Position numbers and translations under genes: made by a program. From Taudactylus pleione (lineage: Eukaryota; Chordata; Amphibia; Anura; Myobatrachidae), in the NCBI GenBank assembly GCA_031769625.1, contig JAUIMM010000135.1:4468001-4532000 (forward strand): a stretch of 64,000 nt of DNA, given 5' to 3'. Below, in pieces: positions 33,967-45,245 of this stretch (position 1 is the first letter of the stretch; each line of letters begins with the position of its first letter). The notes below the pieces were generated by a model. That model was not told where the DNA came from. It saw nothing but the letters and a program-made list of their open reading frames with translations, and did no database searches.

Positions 33967-35688
33967 TCAGCATTGGCCAGCTGGCTTCCTGGCCTTGTGT
34001 TCCACTGAAAATTTTAAAGTTTGTAACGCCAAGAACCATCTTGTAATTCTCGCATTACTGTCCTTATTTTCAGACATCCACTTCAGAGGGGCATGGTCAG
34101 TGATCAATTTGAACTTTCTTCCGACCAAGTAGTACCTGAGAGCCTCTAACGCCCACTTTATGGCCAACGCCTCCTTCTCCACTGTGGCATAGTTTCTCTC
34201 ATGTACATTCAACTTTCTGCTAAGATAGAAAATAGGGTGTTCCTCACCCTCTTTGTTCTGGGACAGGACCGCTCCTATACCTACTTCTGATGCATCGGTT
34301 TGTACTATGAATTCCCATTCAAAATTAGGAGTCATCAGGACTGGTTGGGAACACAACGCTACTTTCAACTCCTGAAAAGCTTTCTCTGCCTCAGGACTCC
34401 ATTCTACCATGACTTTTTGTTTGCCTTTGGTCAGGTCAGTCAGTGGGACTGCCATGGTGGCAAAGTTGGGTATAAACCTCCTGTAGTACCCCGTAATTCC
34501 CAAGAAGGCTCTCACCTGCTTCTTATTCAGAGGCCGTGGCCAGTTTTGTATGGCATCAACCTTATTGAGCTGAGGCTTTATCAGGCCTCTGCCAATGGTG
34601 TATCCCAGATATTTTACTTCCTCCATGCCTAGACAACACTTTTTTGGGTTTGCTGTCAAACCTGCCTTATAGATGGAGTCCAACACTGCTTGTACCCTGG
34701 GTAAGTGAGACTGCCAATCAGGACTATGAACGACCACGTCATCCAGATAAGCAGCCTCATACCGTCTATGGGGCCTTAGAATCCTGTCCATCATTCTTTG
34801 GAAGGTAGCAGGTGCCCCATGTAGCCCGAAGGGCAACATCTTGTACTGAAACAAGCCCTCTGGCGCAGAAAAAGCTGTCTTTTGTTTGGCGCTCTCGGTT
34901 AACGGTACTTGCCAATACCCTTTGGTTAGGTCAAGAGTGGTTAAATACCTTGCCGTCCCTAGTCTCTCAATCAGTTCATCCACTCTTGGCATCGGGTAGG
35001 CATCGAATTTTGAAACACTGTTCAACTTTCGGAAGTCATTGCAGAAACGCACACTCCCATCGGGCTTTGGAATCAACACAATGGGACTTGACCATTCACT
35101 ATGTGATTCTTCAATAACCTCTAACTCTAGCATATTTTTAATTTCTTTCGACACCGATTCTCTTTGTGCTTCTGGTAACCTATAGGGCTTTAGATTAACT
35201 TTAACCCCTGGGTCAGTGATGATGTCATGTTTAATGACCGAGGTTTTCCCAGGTACGTCAGAGAACAGCACCCTATTTCTAATCAGAAACTCCTTGACCT
35301 CTTGTTGTTGAATTGCCGAAAGGGTTTTTGCCACTGTCACTTCGGGAACTAAGGGCCCTGGACTTACTGGAGGGTCTCGGACGGCCGACAGTACCGTTCT
35401 ATCTTTCCAGGGCTTTAACAGATTTATATGGTATATCTGTTCCGTCTTTCTTTTCCCTGGCTGGTAAACTTTGTAATTGACCTGCCCCACTCTTTCTAAG
35501 ATTTCAAAGGGCCCTTGCCATTTAGCCAAAAGTTTATTTTCCACAGTGGGAACCAATACTAACACTCTGTCCCCAGGAGCAAAGCTGCGTAATCGAGCAT
35601 TGCGGTTGTATACCCTCTGCTGTGCCTGTTGAGCCTGTTCCAGGTGCTCTCTCACTATCGGCACTACCGCAGCAATTCTCTCCTGCAT
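33967..35688 (-). pseudogene. Gmr1-type integrase C-terminus, reverse transcriptase and RNase H
   Basis: Still in the same frame. Residues 1-95 hold the integrase C-terminal GPY/F-like module (KWQGPFEIL). RT occupies about 160-340 with SPIVLIPKPDGSVRF, LDLTKGYWQVPL, LPFGLHGAPATFQRMM and the catalytic YLDD box at 314-317. RNase H follows, with TDAS (Asp465), EKEALA and LITDHAPLKW (Asp531). Near 33980-33990 a one-base shift moves the conserved end of RNase H out of frame, and the ORF stops early. Catalytic residues visible are intact, so damage is limited to two stops and this shift. Confidence 0.92.
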
Positions 35689-35700
35689 TTGAGAAACATA

Positions 35701-36123
35701 CTAAATCACCGTTTTGTAAGGACTAGACTGCCCCTCCCATGTCTCTTTGGCAGTGTCTAGTAACCCCCTTGGGTGTCTCCCATACAACAAGTTGAAGGGT
35801 GAAAACCCGGTGGAGGACTGGGGAACTTCTCTTATGGCCAACAATAAATACGGCAATAAGTAGTCCCAATCCCTACCCTCCTTGTCGACCACTTTCCTAA
35901 GCATGTGTTTTAACGTCTTGTTAAACCTCTCGACCAGCCCATCGGTTTGGGGGTGATAAACTGAAGTTCTTAACTGTTCGATTTTGAACAGGCGGCATAA
36001 CTCTTTCATGACTTTGGACATAAACGGTGTACCCTGGTCAGTTAGTATCTCCTTAGGTATACCCAGCCTGCTAAAGACATGAACTAGCTCTCTGGCAATG
36101 GTCTTTGTTGATGTATTGCGCAA
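35701..36123 (-). pseudogene. Gmr1-type integrase core, middle segment
   Basis: Same frame as the upstream segment, between two in-frame stops. It shows the second and third integrase landmarks: LTDQGTPF (Asp) and VYHPQTDGLVERFNKTLK (Glu). The tail PFNLLYGRHPRG is typical of gypsy integrases. It ends at an in-frame TAG (35701-35703). It is unlikely to be translated on its own. Confidence 0.9.
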
Positions 36124-36150
36124 CGGGATCGCTTCCGGGTACCTGGTAGC

Positions 36151-38307
36151 TTAATCCATTATGACCAGAATATACTGGTGTCCCCTGGCAGACTTCATTA
36201 AGGGTCCAACCAAATCCATCGCTATTCTTCCAAACGGCACCTCTATGATAGGCAATGCAACTAGTGGACCCTTAAAATGTGGCCTGGGAGCATGATACTG
36301 ACACTCAGGGCAGGATGCGCAAAAGTCAGATACCTCTTTATGAAGCCCGGGCCAGAAAAACCTCTGCATTATTCGCTCAGTGGTTTTCTCTACCCCTAGA
36401 TGGCCTGCCGTTATATGACCATGGGCCAGATCCAACACTGTTCTTCTGTAGGCTTTGGGAACTATTAGTTGTTCCACAACATCTTCCCCCTTCTTAGTCA
36501 CCTGATATAACAGATCCTGCAACATTGCCATGTGGGGATAGGTCAAAGAACTATCAGGGTCTTTGGGTTTACCATCAACTACTTTTACATTCTCCCTGGC
36601 TTTTACCAAAGTAGGGTCATTCAACTGCTCCACGGCAAAGACCTCTCTTCTGACCTCTAAATCAGGCAGATGATCACCTGGCCCAACAACACTTCCCACC
36701 TCAATGGGAGGCACATCAGTTGGCGGGCCACCGTCACGCTCCGCATTCTCTAGTTCGCCAATCATAGTAGAAAAAGGGAATAACTCTGACTCAGAAGAAA
36801 CTCCCTCCTCCACTACATCGACAACCTTCTCAAATGGATCGGGGTTGTTCACCTCTGGAACAAAACGGCTTTCCCACAACTTCCAGAAGTGAGCAAAGTC
36901 TCTCCCCAATATTGCATCATACATCAGACCATGTACCAAACCTACAGAAACTATAGCACAACCACATGGTGTCTCAATGTTCACCTCGGCAGTAACATAA
37001 TATCGAGTATCCCCACGTATGCAGGTCACACCAACAGTTTTCCCCTCACGCCGCAAGGGGTTCACCAGCTCAGCTTTTATAAGTGTCACCAAGCTACCAG
37101 AGTCTAACAGTGCCTCTACTCGGTTGCCATCTACAGTGAGTACACACATGTGCTTATCAGTCACAGCCTGCCGGTCAGCCGTACAGGCTATCTGTGCAAA
37201 GAAAGACCCCCTGCGGTAGACATGAGCAGTATCACATTGCATAGGTTCACTTGTAAGTGCACAATTAGCGGCAATATGGCCGAAGCCACCACATCGGAAA
37301 CACTGAGTCATATTAATGTCTAGTCGTTTACGGGGCAAGAACCTTCCTGGCCTGGCAGGCCTGTCTCCAGGTTCTACACCCTCAGTCTTAGGTACATTCC
37401 ACCGCCCAGCACCCTTCTCCCCTGGAACAGTCTTACCAGTGTCTGTGGGAGTTTGCCGGTGCGCCATCGGGGCTCGGTGGGCCATACTCATCAGCTCCTC
37501 AGCCGCCACATACCTCTCCACCAGCTCGACCAACTGGTCCACGGACTTAGGGTCTGCATGGCTCACCCACTTGCGCAGAGTCGCCGGTAATGATCGCAGG
37601 TACCGGTCCATCACGACCCTTTCCACGATCTGTGGTCCCGTCAGCGTCTCGGGCTGTAGCCATTTTGAGGACAGATGGACGAGGTCATGCATCTGTGAAC
37701 GTGGAGGCTTGTCCATATGGAACTCCCAGCGGTGGACCCGTTGGGCATGAACAAAGGTGGTGACTCCCAAGCGAGTTAGGATCTCCTGTTTTAGTTTTTT
37801 ATAGTCCTTGGCATTAGCCAGGCATAAGTCAAAATAGGCCTTTTGTGGCTCCCCAGACAAAAAAGGTGCCACCAGACTTGCCCACTGCTCCTTGGGCCAA
37901 CTCTCCCTTTCGGCCGTTCTTTCAAACGCGGTGAGATAGGCCTCCACATCATCGCCCGAAGTCATCTTCTGGAGGAAGTGACTGGCTCGTACGGAGTGAG
38001 TGGTGGTGGGAGGACCAGTACCAACATCTCTGGGCGGGGCGATCAGGTGCTGTACCACCTCTTTTATGGCCTGGCTGTTTTCCGCTAAGGCCCGGCGGGT
38101 TTCCTCGATGGCAACCTGTTGTTGCCCCTGGGCTGTCTCCAAGGCCAACAGTTGCACCCTGGTGGATTCCTGCTGAGCCCTGGTAGATTCCTGCTGAGCT
38201 CTGGTAGATTCCTGCTGAGCTGCTGTAGCTTGGAGCAGGGCTTTAATAATGTCCTCCATTTTGTCCTGGGGTGTAGGTTGGAAGCTGAACCTTGCCTCTC
38301 TGAGCAT
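36151..38307 (-). pseudogene. Gmr1-type gag, protease and integrase N-part (718 codons to a premature stop)
   Basis: The first ATG is at 38307, and a second at 38259 begins MEDII. Residues 20-90 are a Gln/Arg-rich repeat (QQESTRA three times). Residues 108-270 are a gag capsid region of the type that gave rise to the vertebrate SCAN domain (DVEAYLTAFERTA, WASLVAPFL). A CCHC knuckle lies at 336-349, and an aspartic protease at about 395-470 (LLDSGS with Asp402, AILGRD). The integrase HHCC zinc domain is at about 629-669 (CASCPECQ), and the integrase core opens with AMDLVGP (Asp698). An in-frame TAA at 36151-36153 truncates the core. The downstream frame is the same, so this is a nonsense change and not a frameshift. 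Confidence 0.9.
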
Positions 38308-38435
38308 GGGCTTACGCCTCCTCTATGGGACTCCAAGGACACAGCGTTATTTCCACACTCACAAATTGGGTGTCTGTCCCTTTAATTTTTAAACGGAAAG
38401 TTTTCCTCTTGCTGCAACTTCAGTGTGTGTGGGTG

Positions 38436-38454
38436 CCCGCATTCTCCACCATAT
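38436..38454 (-). other. Candidate primer-binding site
   Basis: Just inside the 5' LTR the minus strand reads ATA then TGGTGGAGAATGCGGG. It begins with TGG, as tRNA-complementary primer sites do. I could not match it to a specific tRNA 3' end. Confidence 0.4.
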
Positions 38455-39048
38455 TGTGACACAGTTAGGTTAGGGGGTCCCTCTCCTGGGTAGAGGACTC
38501 CTTCCTTACACACACACACACAGCAGCAGGGAAGCAGCACACCAGTCTGGATGCAAGTACAAGCTGGTCGGCACCAGTCTTTATTGTACAATGTCAGAAA
38601 ACATAAAGAAAACATAAACAAAAATCCTAGCCCTGTCGGGGCACTAACTTCACAGGTAGTTCCCTCACTACCAGAACCTGGCAGGGCCTAATGCCCTCGC
38701 CAGCAACAAAGCACAGCACAGTACTCACAGATAGGTTTTCCAAGTGTCTCTGAGCAAACTCCCTGTCTGCTCTCCCAGGTGAGACAATCAGCCCTCAACA
38801 CACTAGGCTTATATTGGCCACTCTCAGGTGGGAACCCAATCAAGCCTGTTACCAGGCTAAGAGAACCAAAACCTGGAGTGGCCGTGGGTGGAGCCCTCCC
38901 TCTCCTCTCACCCACAACCCCCAGGTCCCAAACCAGCTTTTCAAAAAGCCTGCTTCACTGCAGACTTTCTCCTGTGGGTTTAAAACACAAAAGACAGGAA
39001 TCTGGGACAAATGTACCTGCCACAGACCACTTTACCAGTGATCCTATC

Positions 39049-39051
<3 letters not shown>
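38455..39051 (-). repeat. 5' LTR of the Gmr1-type element, 597 bp
   Basis: It carries the promoter in the element's orientation. Near-identity to 33288-33894 dates the insertion as recent. It lacks the 12-bp segment of the other LTR. AATAAA lies on the minus strand at 38580-38585. Confidence 0.95.
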
Positions 39052-39087
<36 letters not shown>

Positions 39088-39092
<5 letters not shown>

Positions 39093-39690
39093 AGAAATTA
39101 TAGCGCCAAGGAGAAATGAGATTCCTTCAATTAGAGTTAAAACCCGTCATTCAGATGATCAGTTTTTTTAAAAGAAAAAAACAAAGCACTCCCCATAGGT
39201 GTGGGTGTCAGCTTATCAGTAGAAATATTAACAATGGTGATTTGTTAAGAAAAAAGTGTGTAAATAATAAAACTGATATATAGCGCACTGTGCTAAGTAA
39301 TCACAACCAAAGTGTAAATGATACTAAACAATATCAATATATAAACAAAATGTGCAATTATCGCAATGTAAAGTGTATAACGTGCAATAGTAATAAATAT
39401 GGTAAAAATCAATTCTTAAAAAATATATATAAATTTAATTACAAAAAAAACCCTGAATATACAAGGCATCAACATACAATAGAAATAAAAAATGCCACTG
39501 ACAGATGTTAAAAAACAGTTAGCATAAAGGAATAAAAACGGGGGAGAGAGGAAATAAATAGGGAATGGCTTATCTGGATAATAAAGGTAAGTTCATGGAA
39601 GGCGGATTCAGGAGTCACCAACGCGTTTCGTCCAATTGTTGGACTTCTTCAAGGGAAGGTAATATGCGCTATATATCAGTTTTATTATTT

Positions 39691-39700
<10 letters not shown>
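39088..39700. mobile_element. Foldback fragment with Penelope-like hammerhead motif
   Basis: A 31-bp perfect inverted repeat (39256-39286 and 39666-39696, containing AATAATAAAACTGATATATA) encloses 379 bp of AT-rich sequence and a compact hairpin. (TA)n tracts border it on both sides. No protein is encoded. The sequence ACGCGTTTCGTCC with its hairpin matches arms of Penelope-like elements in general form. Confidence 0.5.
39616..39660 (-). ncRNA. Hammerhead-like core, best candidate in the window
   Basis: On the minus strand, CCCTTGAAGAAGTCC is followed by AACAATT, GGAC and GAAACGCGTTGG. This gives a perfect 4-bp stem II (GTCC/GGAC) and the GAAAC block of a hammerhead. The first block is TTGAAGA instead of CTGATGA, so it may be inactive. 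Confidence 0.4.
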
Positions 39701-39733
<33 letters not shown>

Positions 39734-39775
39734 CTTATTGCTGTAATATGTTTCAAAAAGACATGATAAATATAG

Positions 39776-39936
39776 TAGGGATGTGCAGGCTCGGTTTTAC
39801 TCGGATTTACTCGGTTCTTATCGCCACTCTACCGCAAATTCGGATTTATTATATTGGCTATCCAAAACACATGATAGGCGATAGCCAATAAAATGCCATT
39901 TAAAGATCCGAGTAAAACCGAACCCGCTCACCCCTA
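39776..39936. mobile_element. 161-bp hAT MITE, exact target duplication
   Basis: TAGGGATGTGCAGGCTCGG at the left and GAACCCGCTCACCCCTA at the right, with AAATATAG on both sides (39768-39775 and 39937-39944). Its ends match the 13128 element. It lies 116 bp before the TM3 exon of the MS4A gene. Confidence 0.9.
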
Positions 39937-40052
39937 AAATATAGGGGCAAAATGTATGTAATTAATAATAAATAGGCCCCTTGAAGCTATGACAAATAAT
40001 AATGTAATGTATATTTACGTAACACATTGATTTTCCCTTTTTCTTTGTACAG

Positions 40053-40205
40053 CTTAAAGGATCCCTCTCATTGAACATCTTTAGCACAATTTTCAGCCTT
40101 GTTGCCTTCATCCTAAATTGCATTGATCTAGCATCATTTTACTGTTATTATTATGGAAACAACAATTATTATTATAACTACTATAGAAGATGCCAGCAAA
40201 AACTT
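40053..40205 (+). CDS. MS4A-family protein, exon encoding TM3 and a Tyr-rich extracellular loop
   Basis: The exon follows TTTCTTTGTACAG and ends before GTATGT. It has 51 codons, phase 0. It opens with LKGSLSLNIFSTIFSLVAF, the conserved K-G-S-L-x-x-N motif and TM3 of MS4A proteins. The loop after TM3 has a cysteine pair 17 residues apart enclosing eight tyrosines and four asparagines, a composition I do not expect in most family members. The TAT/AAC-rich coding may have grown by triplet slippage. No stop or frameshift is present. Confidence 0.9.
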
Positions 40206-40271
40206 GTATGTATAAATGTTTGTTCACCACAATCTAAGGAATGAAGTAATAATGTGCAATTTAATTACATA

Positions 40272-40581
40272 CAGGGTTGGACTGGCCCACAGGGGTACAG
40301 GGGAAATCCCCGGTGGGCCCCACTGCCTGAGGGCCAACCCTCCTCATCTAGGTGTCAGGTTCCAGACCTAAAATGATACATTGTTACTCTATTAGATTGT
40401 CAGTTACCTTGTGGCATAATACCACTTATCAACATGGGTGCTTGGTTCCTTTCTATAAAAATTACACCAGGATTTGCCTATTGGTTAGCCAAGTGTCTGT
40501 GGTGGTTGGACACACCCCTTAAGCATGGGCCCCTATCACTGCATTCCCCCAGTGGGCCCTTCATGCTCCAGTCCGACACTG
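40272..40581. mobile_element. 310-bp hAT-type MITE, exact target duplication
   Basis: CAGGGTTGGACTGG and CCAGTCCGACACTG ends, flanked by ATTACATA on both sides (40264-40271 and 40582-40589). It lies just after the TM3 exon. Confidence 0.88.
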
Positions 40582-40589
40582 ATTACATA

Positions 40590-41299
40590 CAATATCCTTG
40601 CATACAGTGCTAATCATAGATTATATTACAGTGTTTAGAATGTATATATATGTTTAAACTAACACCTTAATATCTGGAGGGTGTTTGCTCCTTGGTGACC
40701 AGACAAGTTTTATATTATTGACATAGATTAACAAAAATTGGGTATTGGTGCAACTTACTAACTAGGACCAATATACAATCCCAAAATTATGCACAGTCAT
40801 ACACTAAAATATCAAAGTCTTAATACAAGAATTATAAGGGTACTTCTCTTTATCTAATTTTATTCCAAACGATAGTTCCTTCAACTTGTGCCTGTAACTG
40901 TCACTTTTCTTTTATTTCCAAATTGATATTCTCATCACGCAATACATACAACGGAGAGAAATGATTTGAAAGATACTCTAGTGTAATACCATTTGTTTAA
41001 TCATGTGGACAAACACACAGCTAGTTCCAGACAAATCCACCACCAATAATACAGAGCAGAGTATTATAGACAAGGAGACTTGTTTAATATACCCAATATA
41101 GGTTTATTGCATACACATAAAAAATAAACACTTTTAAAACAGAGAAAAAATATTACATAGAAATCCTATAGAAAAACATATATAAAAACAATGTCAAAAA
41201 TGACTAGAACTGGTCAATGGACCTGCAACCTAATAAACATGTCACACAATACACATAAGCAGCAACGATCTCAAATAAATGGATAGTGATATGGATTTA
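40590..41299. other. AT-rich intronic sequence
   Basis: No gene or clear repeat recognised. Confidence 0.4.
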
Positions 41300-41792
41300 G
41301 GGGGTCATTCAGACCCACTCGCGAGCGGCAGTACGCTCGCAAGTGGGTCGATGTTCCCCACTGCGCATGCGCGAGACCCGACGAGCGAAGGAAAGTGTCT
41401 CATCAAAGGGGGAGTGCTGTCAATGGTGACTGACATCACGTCCCCTTTGGTGGGCGTGCCTGCCAGACGGAGGCGTTCCGAAGGGAACGCCTACCGTCTG
41501 AAGCCGGCCCCACTGACATCACTAGTGATGTCAGTGGGAGTGATTTTGGCTCTGATAGAGCCAAAATCACTCCTGGCCTTGCGGTTGAGAAACTCAACCG
41601 CAGGCTTTTACTCGCAGTTCCGATGGTCGCGATGGTCAAGACCATCGCGACCATCATTTTGCACGCTCGTATATGCTGTGGGTGGTGACCCACAGCTATA
41701 CGAGCGTCCAGGAGGACGCTCCATATTAATGGAGGTGGGCCCTGATTCAGAGCGAGCGCTCTGGTCAGAGCGTCCGGCTCTGAATCAGGGCC
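41300..41792. mobile_element. Harbinger-like foldback element A (TSD TTA)
   Basis: The ends are variants of GGGCCTGATTCAG and its complement, flanked by TTA on both sides. It is made of successive hairpins: CCGCTCG-type at 41318-41345, CCCACTGACATCACTAGTGA palindrome at 41509-41538, TGATTTTGGCTCTGATAG at 41541-41570, CGGTTGAG/CTCAACCG, GATGGTCGCGATGGTC with its complement at 41622-41655, and CGTATATGCTGTGGGT with its complement at 41667-41705. Confidence 0.88.
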
Positions 41793-41841
41793 TTAGATCC
41801 TTGAAAAATGTGCAACAAAGATCAATCTGCTAGGACACTGT

Positions 41842-42014
41842 GGGGTCTATTTACTAAGCAGTGTTAGGAGACAGAGTGAAAAGTGATAAGATGCCAGCCA
41901 ATCAGCTCCCAACTGTCATTTTTCAAACACAGCCTGTGAGATGACAGGAGCTGATTGGCTGGCACCTTATCACTTTTCACTCTGTCGTCTAACACTGCTT
42001 AGTAAATAGACCCC
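41842..42014. mobile_element. 173-bp palindromic MITE (TSD TGT)
   Basis: GGGGTCTATTTACTAAGCAG and CTGCTTAGTAAATAGACCCC are exact inverted ends, with TGT on both sides. The arms pair almost completely (AGTGAAAAGTGATAAG with CTTATCACTTTTCACT). Confidence 0.85.
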
Positions 42015-42294
42015 TGTATCATCAGGATCCTGCAACAATGAATATAGTGTAGCTAAATAGATATCTTGTAGCAATAACAACTAGTCAGGTTCCATCAGGT
42101 GTATGAAGTGTGCTAATAAAAAATAGAGCAACAAGTTCACACTGATATATGTCACTAGAGTCCAAGTGCACATATAATTACCATCCAATACCGCTAATGA
42201 TATGACATATGTCCCCTAAAGGTGATAAAAATGCTCAATAGTCACCCATCAGCCGATTGATATCGTGATCCCACTGTGGAGAGTTCCAATCATC

Positions 42295-42418
42295 AGCGGC
42301 TCTTTGTTTGTTTTATTCATATTGTTACTTTTTATGTACTCTGTAAGGCGCTGTGGACCCCTTGTGGTGCCATATAAATAAGGATAATAACAATAATAAT
42401 AATAGAATAACAATAATA
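42295..42418 (+). mobile_element. L2/SINE-like tail with (ATAA)n
   Basis: CTGTAAGGCGCTGTGGACCC and TTGTGGTGCCATATAAATAA match the tail at 26335-26370. Confidence 0.6.
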
Positions 42419-42779
42419 ACTGTATTTTTTCTAGGACAGCCTATAAAATGACAGATTTTGATTGGTTGGTACTTTATCTGTTTTCACTTTCTCTCTCTCC
42501 AAGGTATTACATCTCCCCCAGAGTATAAGTTATGCCACATAACAGTGCTTTATGAAATGTCTGACATAGTTATGAGAGCAAAAACAAAGGAGGACTTGTT
42601 AGCTCTCAGTATGCTTTTCTTCTGATGTATGCCACACAACATACCCATGATCTTCACAGGAAGGGAGTTGGTGTCATGATACTAGGACATGTACAAACTA
42701 ATTGCTTGTGCCAAGTACAGTATGTAACCAGAATTAACCAACAGTGACTTCCATACCAAGGGCCTGATACTGAGTCCAT

Positions 42780-42960
42780 CCTCAAAAAGGGTTGGGTATG
42801 GGATGCCGGCGCTTGGGATCCTGGCAGTCAGAATCCTGACACCAGGAACCTGCCAGGGTTAGAATACCAACACCTGTTCAGTAGGTGTCCTAACCCTCCC
42901 CCTCAGGAGGGTTAGGACACCTCCCAGCGGTCAGGATATTGATCACATCCCCTCAAAATT
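42780..42960. mobile_element. Diverged fragment of the CTAACCCT-type family
   Basis: GGGATGCCGGCGCTTGGGATCC near the left, and the hairpin GGTGTCCTAACCCTCCCC with GGAGGGTTAGGACACC (42885-42922). The same GGGATGC/CCGAC style occurs at 45027-45170 and 10760-10860. Confidence 0.5.
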
Positions 42961-44820
42961 AGAAGTATTTTACCTTTTTCCCCCGACTGCACATGCATCA
43001 AATATGAGGTCTGCATATGTGTCCCATGATACATCTGCACTAGCAGGTACTGTAGCTCTGGGTGAACTGTACCCCACTCTCACAGGGCCAAGTGGAAAAT
43101 GGGAGTTTCTGGGGTGGCAATTGGCTGGCAACCATGCGGGTCACAGAGTAGATTTGTCTGCATGGAGATGGGATGCCTGTTGCAGACAGAATATTTTGCG
43201 CCCAGCATGGGGTGGGTGCCAGTGTCAATGCTAACGATGGCTGATACCACTGCGGGTATAAAAACAGTAAGCAGATGCACAGAAACTCACATAGATGAGC
43301 TGATACTTGGCTTAGCATAAGGTAGTAAGTAGGCTTCTGTGGCTTACAGAATAGTGGCCCCAGATGTATCTAGCTCAGTATCAGTCTTCAACTCAACAAT
43401 CACCAGGCTACTTTTCAGCCTTACACCCCCTCCCCCAGTACCATTGACATGGGAGAGTATTTTCTTACCCAGGAAAATATCTGAATAAATAATGCTTGAT
43501 CTTTATTTAGCACAAACCTTCACCCACTATAGTATAGCACTTCAAAAGGAATGGCTATTTATCACACTGTAACATTGTAAAATATTATACAGGGAATCAG
43601 TACATTACATATAGCTTTTTCTAGCCAATCCCAAGTTTATCCATCTCAGACTCAGGACAGATGTATCAATACTAAAAATTCTGATTTTGGAAGTTTGTCG
43701 CAAGCCCCATATGTATAAAAGTGGTCCACAGTGGATATCGGAGATATTGAATGTGGCCTTCTGAAGTTCCTGCACTAGGGTCTCCATGGAACGCAAAGGG
43801 GCTGTAATGAGCCGATATGCAGCCAGCTCTGGAAAGCTTGTTCTCTATAGGCAGCGCCATCTATAGATGGCATTGCCTATAGAAGCCCATAGGCTTCTAA
43901 ATGCAGAATTCACTGAGAGGGATCTGAAAAATCCCTCTCTATCCCCTCCATGGCTTGCACTTGCTCCGGCTGATGGATGCACATGTGCAGTAAGACTCCA
44001 GATTTATATATCTGAAGGTCCTCACAACGAAAAGGACGCAACTTATTGGAACAGCAGTCCTTTGTATTTTTAATCACATTTATTTCTTTATTACATACAC
44101 TTACTGCAAGAGCCACAGCATGAGCCCAGACATTTCCCTCACATTCTTACTCAGGGTAGGATGTGTCCAAAATAAAAAAGTGTTAAATACATCCCAACCG
44201 TTCAGCGAGACAGTTCTTCAGGCAGGAGTTTGAGGATACTTTTGCTCTGTTACTCTGCATAGCAAAGCAATGGTGAATGGATGCCGAACACATACAGTAT
44301 GCATGGCATCCAGTCAGTGCCAGAAGAGACTGAGGGCAGCCCAACAGCTGCCAAGTGCTGGGATCGCTCCCATTGTGATGGAAAGCTTCCGGTCACACCC
44401 CAAAACTTCAATAAACAGATGACCTGACCTGGCAGGCTTGAGATTATGCCCGATTTTGAGCGTGTGCCTTCTGCGCACACAGAGGAGCTCATTCAAAGCT
44501 GCTCGCTAGATCTGATCGCTCGCACCCAGCATATGCATATTTGGCTAAGTGACGGCATGGCAGGCGCTTGCTCGGAAAGGCATAAGCACTCCCACTTTGT
44601 GTTGGCGAGCGATCACTGTGTTGTGTTGGCAACTTACACCAGGATTCATTGGTAATTACTCTAGGAGAGGATGAGAATTAAATAACTTATACTGTCTGTG
44701 ATGGCCCCGGACACCACAGGTATTACATATGTGGAACTCTAAATTAGAATTTTCACATGAATTACAACTTTACCAATAAGCAGCACTGTTATATATATTT
44801 ATATTTAAATATTATTTGTA
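42961..44820. other. Intronic sequence with unassigned repeat fragments
   Basis: No coding exon is supported. 44489-44640 has CTCATTCAAAGCTGCTCGCT and GCGAGCGATCAC, resembling a broken Harbinger-like element without ends. 43846-43880 contains a CCATCTATAGATGG palindrome. The remainder is unassigned. Confidence 0.4.
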
Positions 44821-44838
44821 TTGACTTTGTTTTCACAG

Positions 44839-44961
44839 GTCGGTGGATATGTTGTTGAATCGCTTCTCCTTGTGTTAAATCTGCTGCTGTTCTTTGTGTC
44901 TTTTTCGATCTTCATTTGTGAATGTCATTCTCTACCAGATGTACCACAAAATATTCCCCAG
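44839..44961 (+). CDS. MS4A-family protein, exon encoding TM4
   Basis: The exon follows TTTTCACAG and ends before GTAAGA. It has 41 codons, phase 0. A long hydrophobic segment (VESLLLVLNLLLFFVSFSIF) forms TM4, followed by ICECHSLPDVPQNIPQ, the start of the cytoplasmic tail. The position and phase fit the penultimate exon of MS4A genes. Confidence 0.88.
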
Positions 44962-45245
44962 GTAAGAAGGGATATGATTGCAAATGTAACACTTTGTATA
45001 GTCAGTGGAGCATGTGCCTAGAGATGGGATGCAGTCAGGAAGCCGAAGGTCGAAATGCCGACCACCGACTTCCCGACTGTCTAATCCCAGCAAGGTACTA
45101 ATGACAGGCGTCGAAATCCCAACACTTGTCATTAGACCTACACCGGGAGCCTGGCATACCAAGCAAAGGTAAGCCATAACTACAATTTATTTCCATTATA
45201 AAATACTGTATTCCATCTTGAGTGGAATGTGTAAGGATAGGACAG

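Larger units (their letters stand above)
33288..39051 (-). mobile_element. Gmr1-type Ty3/gypsy LTR retrotransposon, 5,764 bp, young but broken
   Basis: Two direct LTRs (33288-33894 and 38455-39051) enclose one gag-pol frame on the minus strand. The domain order is gag, CCHC knuckle, protease, integrase, RT, RNase H. Integrase before RT is typical of copia elements and, among gypsy elements, of the Gmr1 group described in deuterostomes. The LTRs start TGTGAC and end ATCACA. A purine-rich tract precedes the 3' LTR (minus strand, 33895-33907). Target duplication is ATAT but cannot be separated from the (TA)n host. Two in-frame stops and a terminal frameshift disable it. Confidence 0.93.

Noticed and set aside
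35701..35703. Stop between integrase and RT as a programmed readthrough signal
   Set aside because: Another stop and a frameshift also break the frame, and no flanking readthrough structure was evident; simple damage is more likely.
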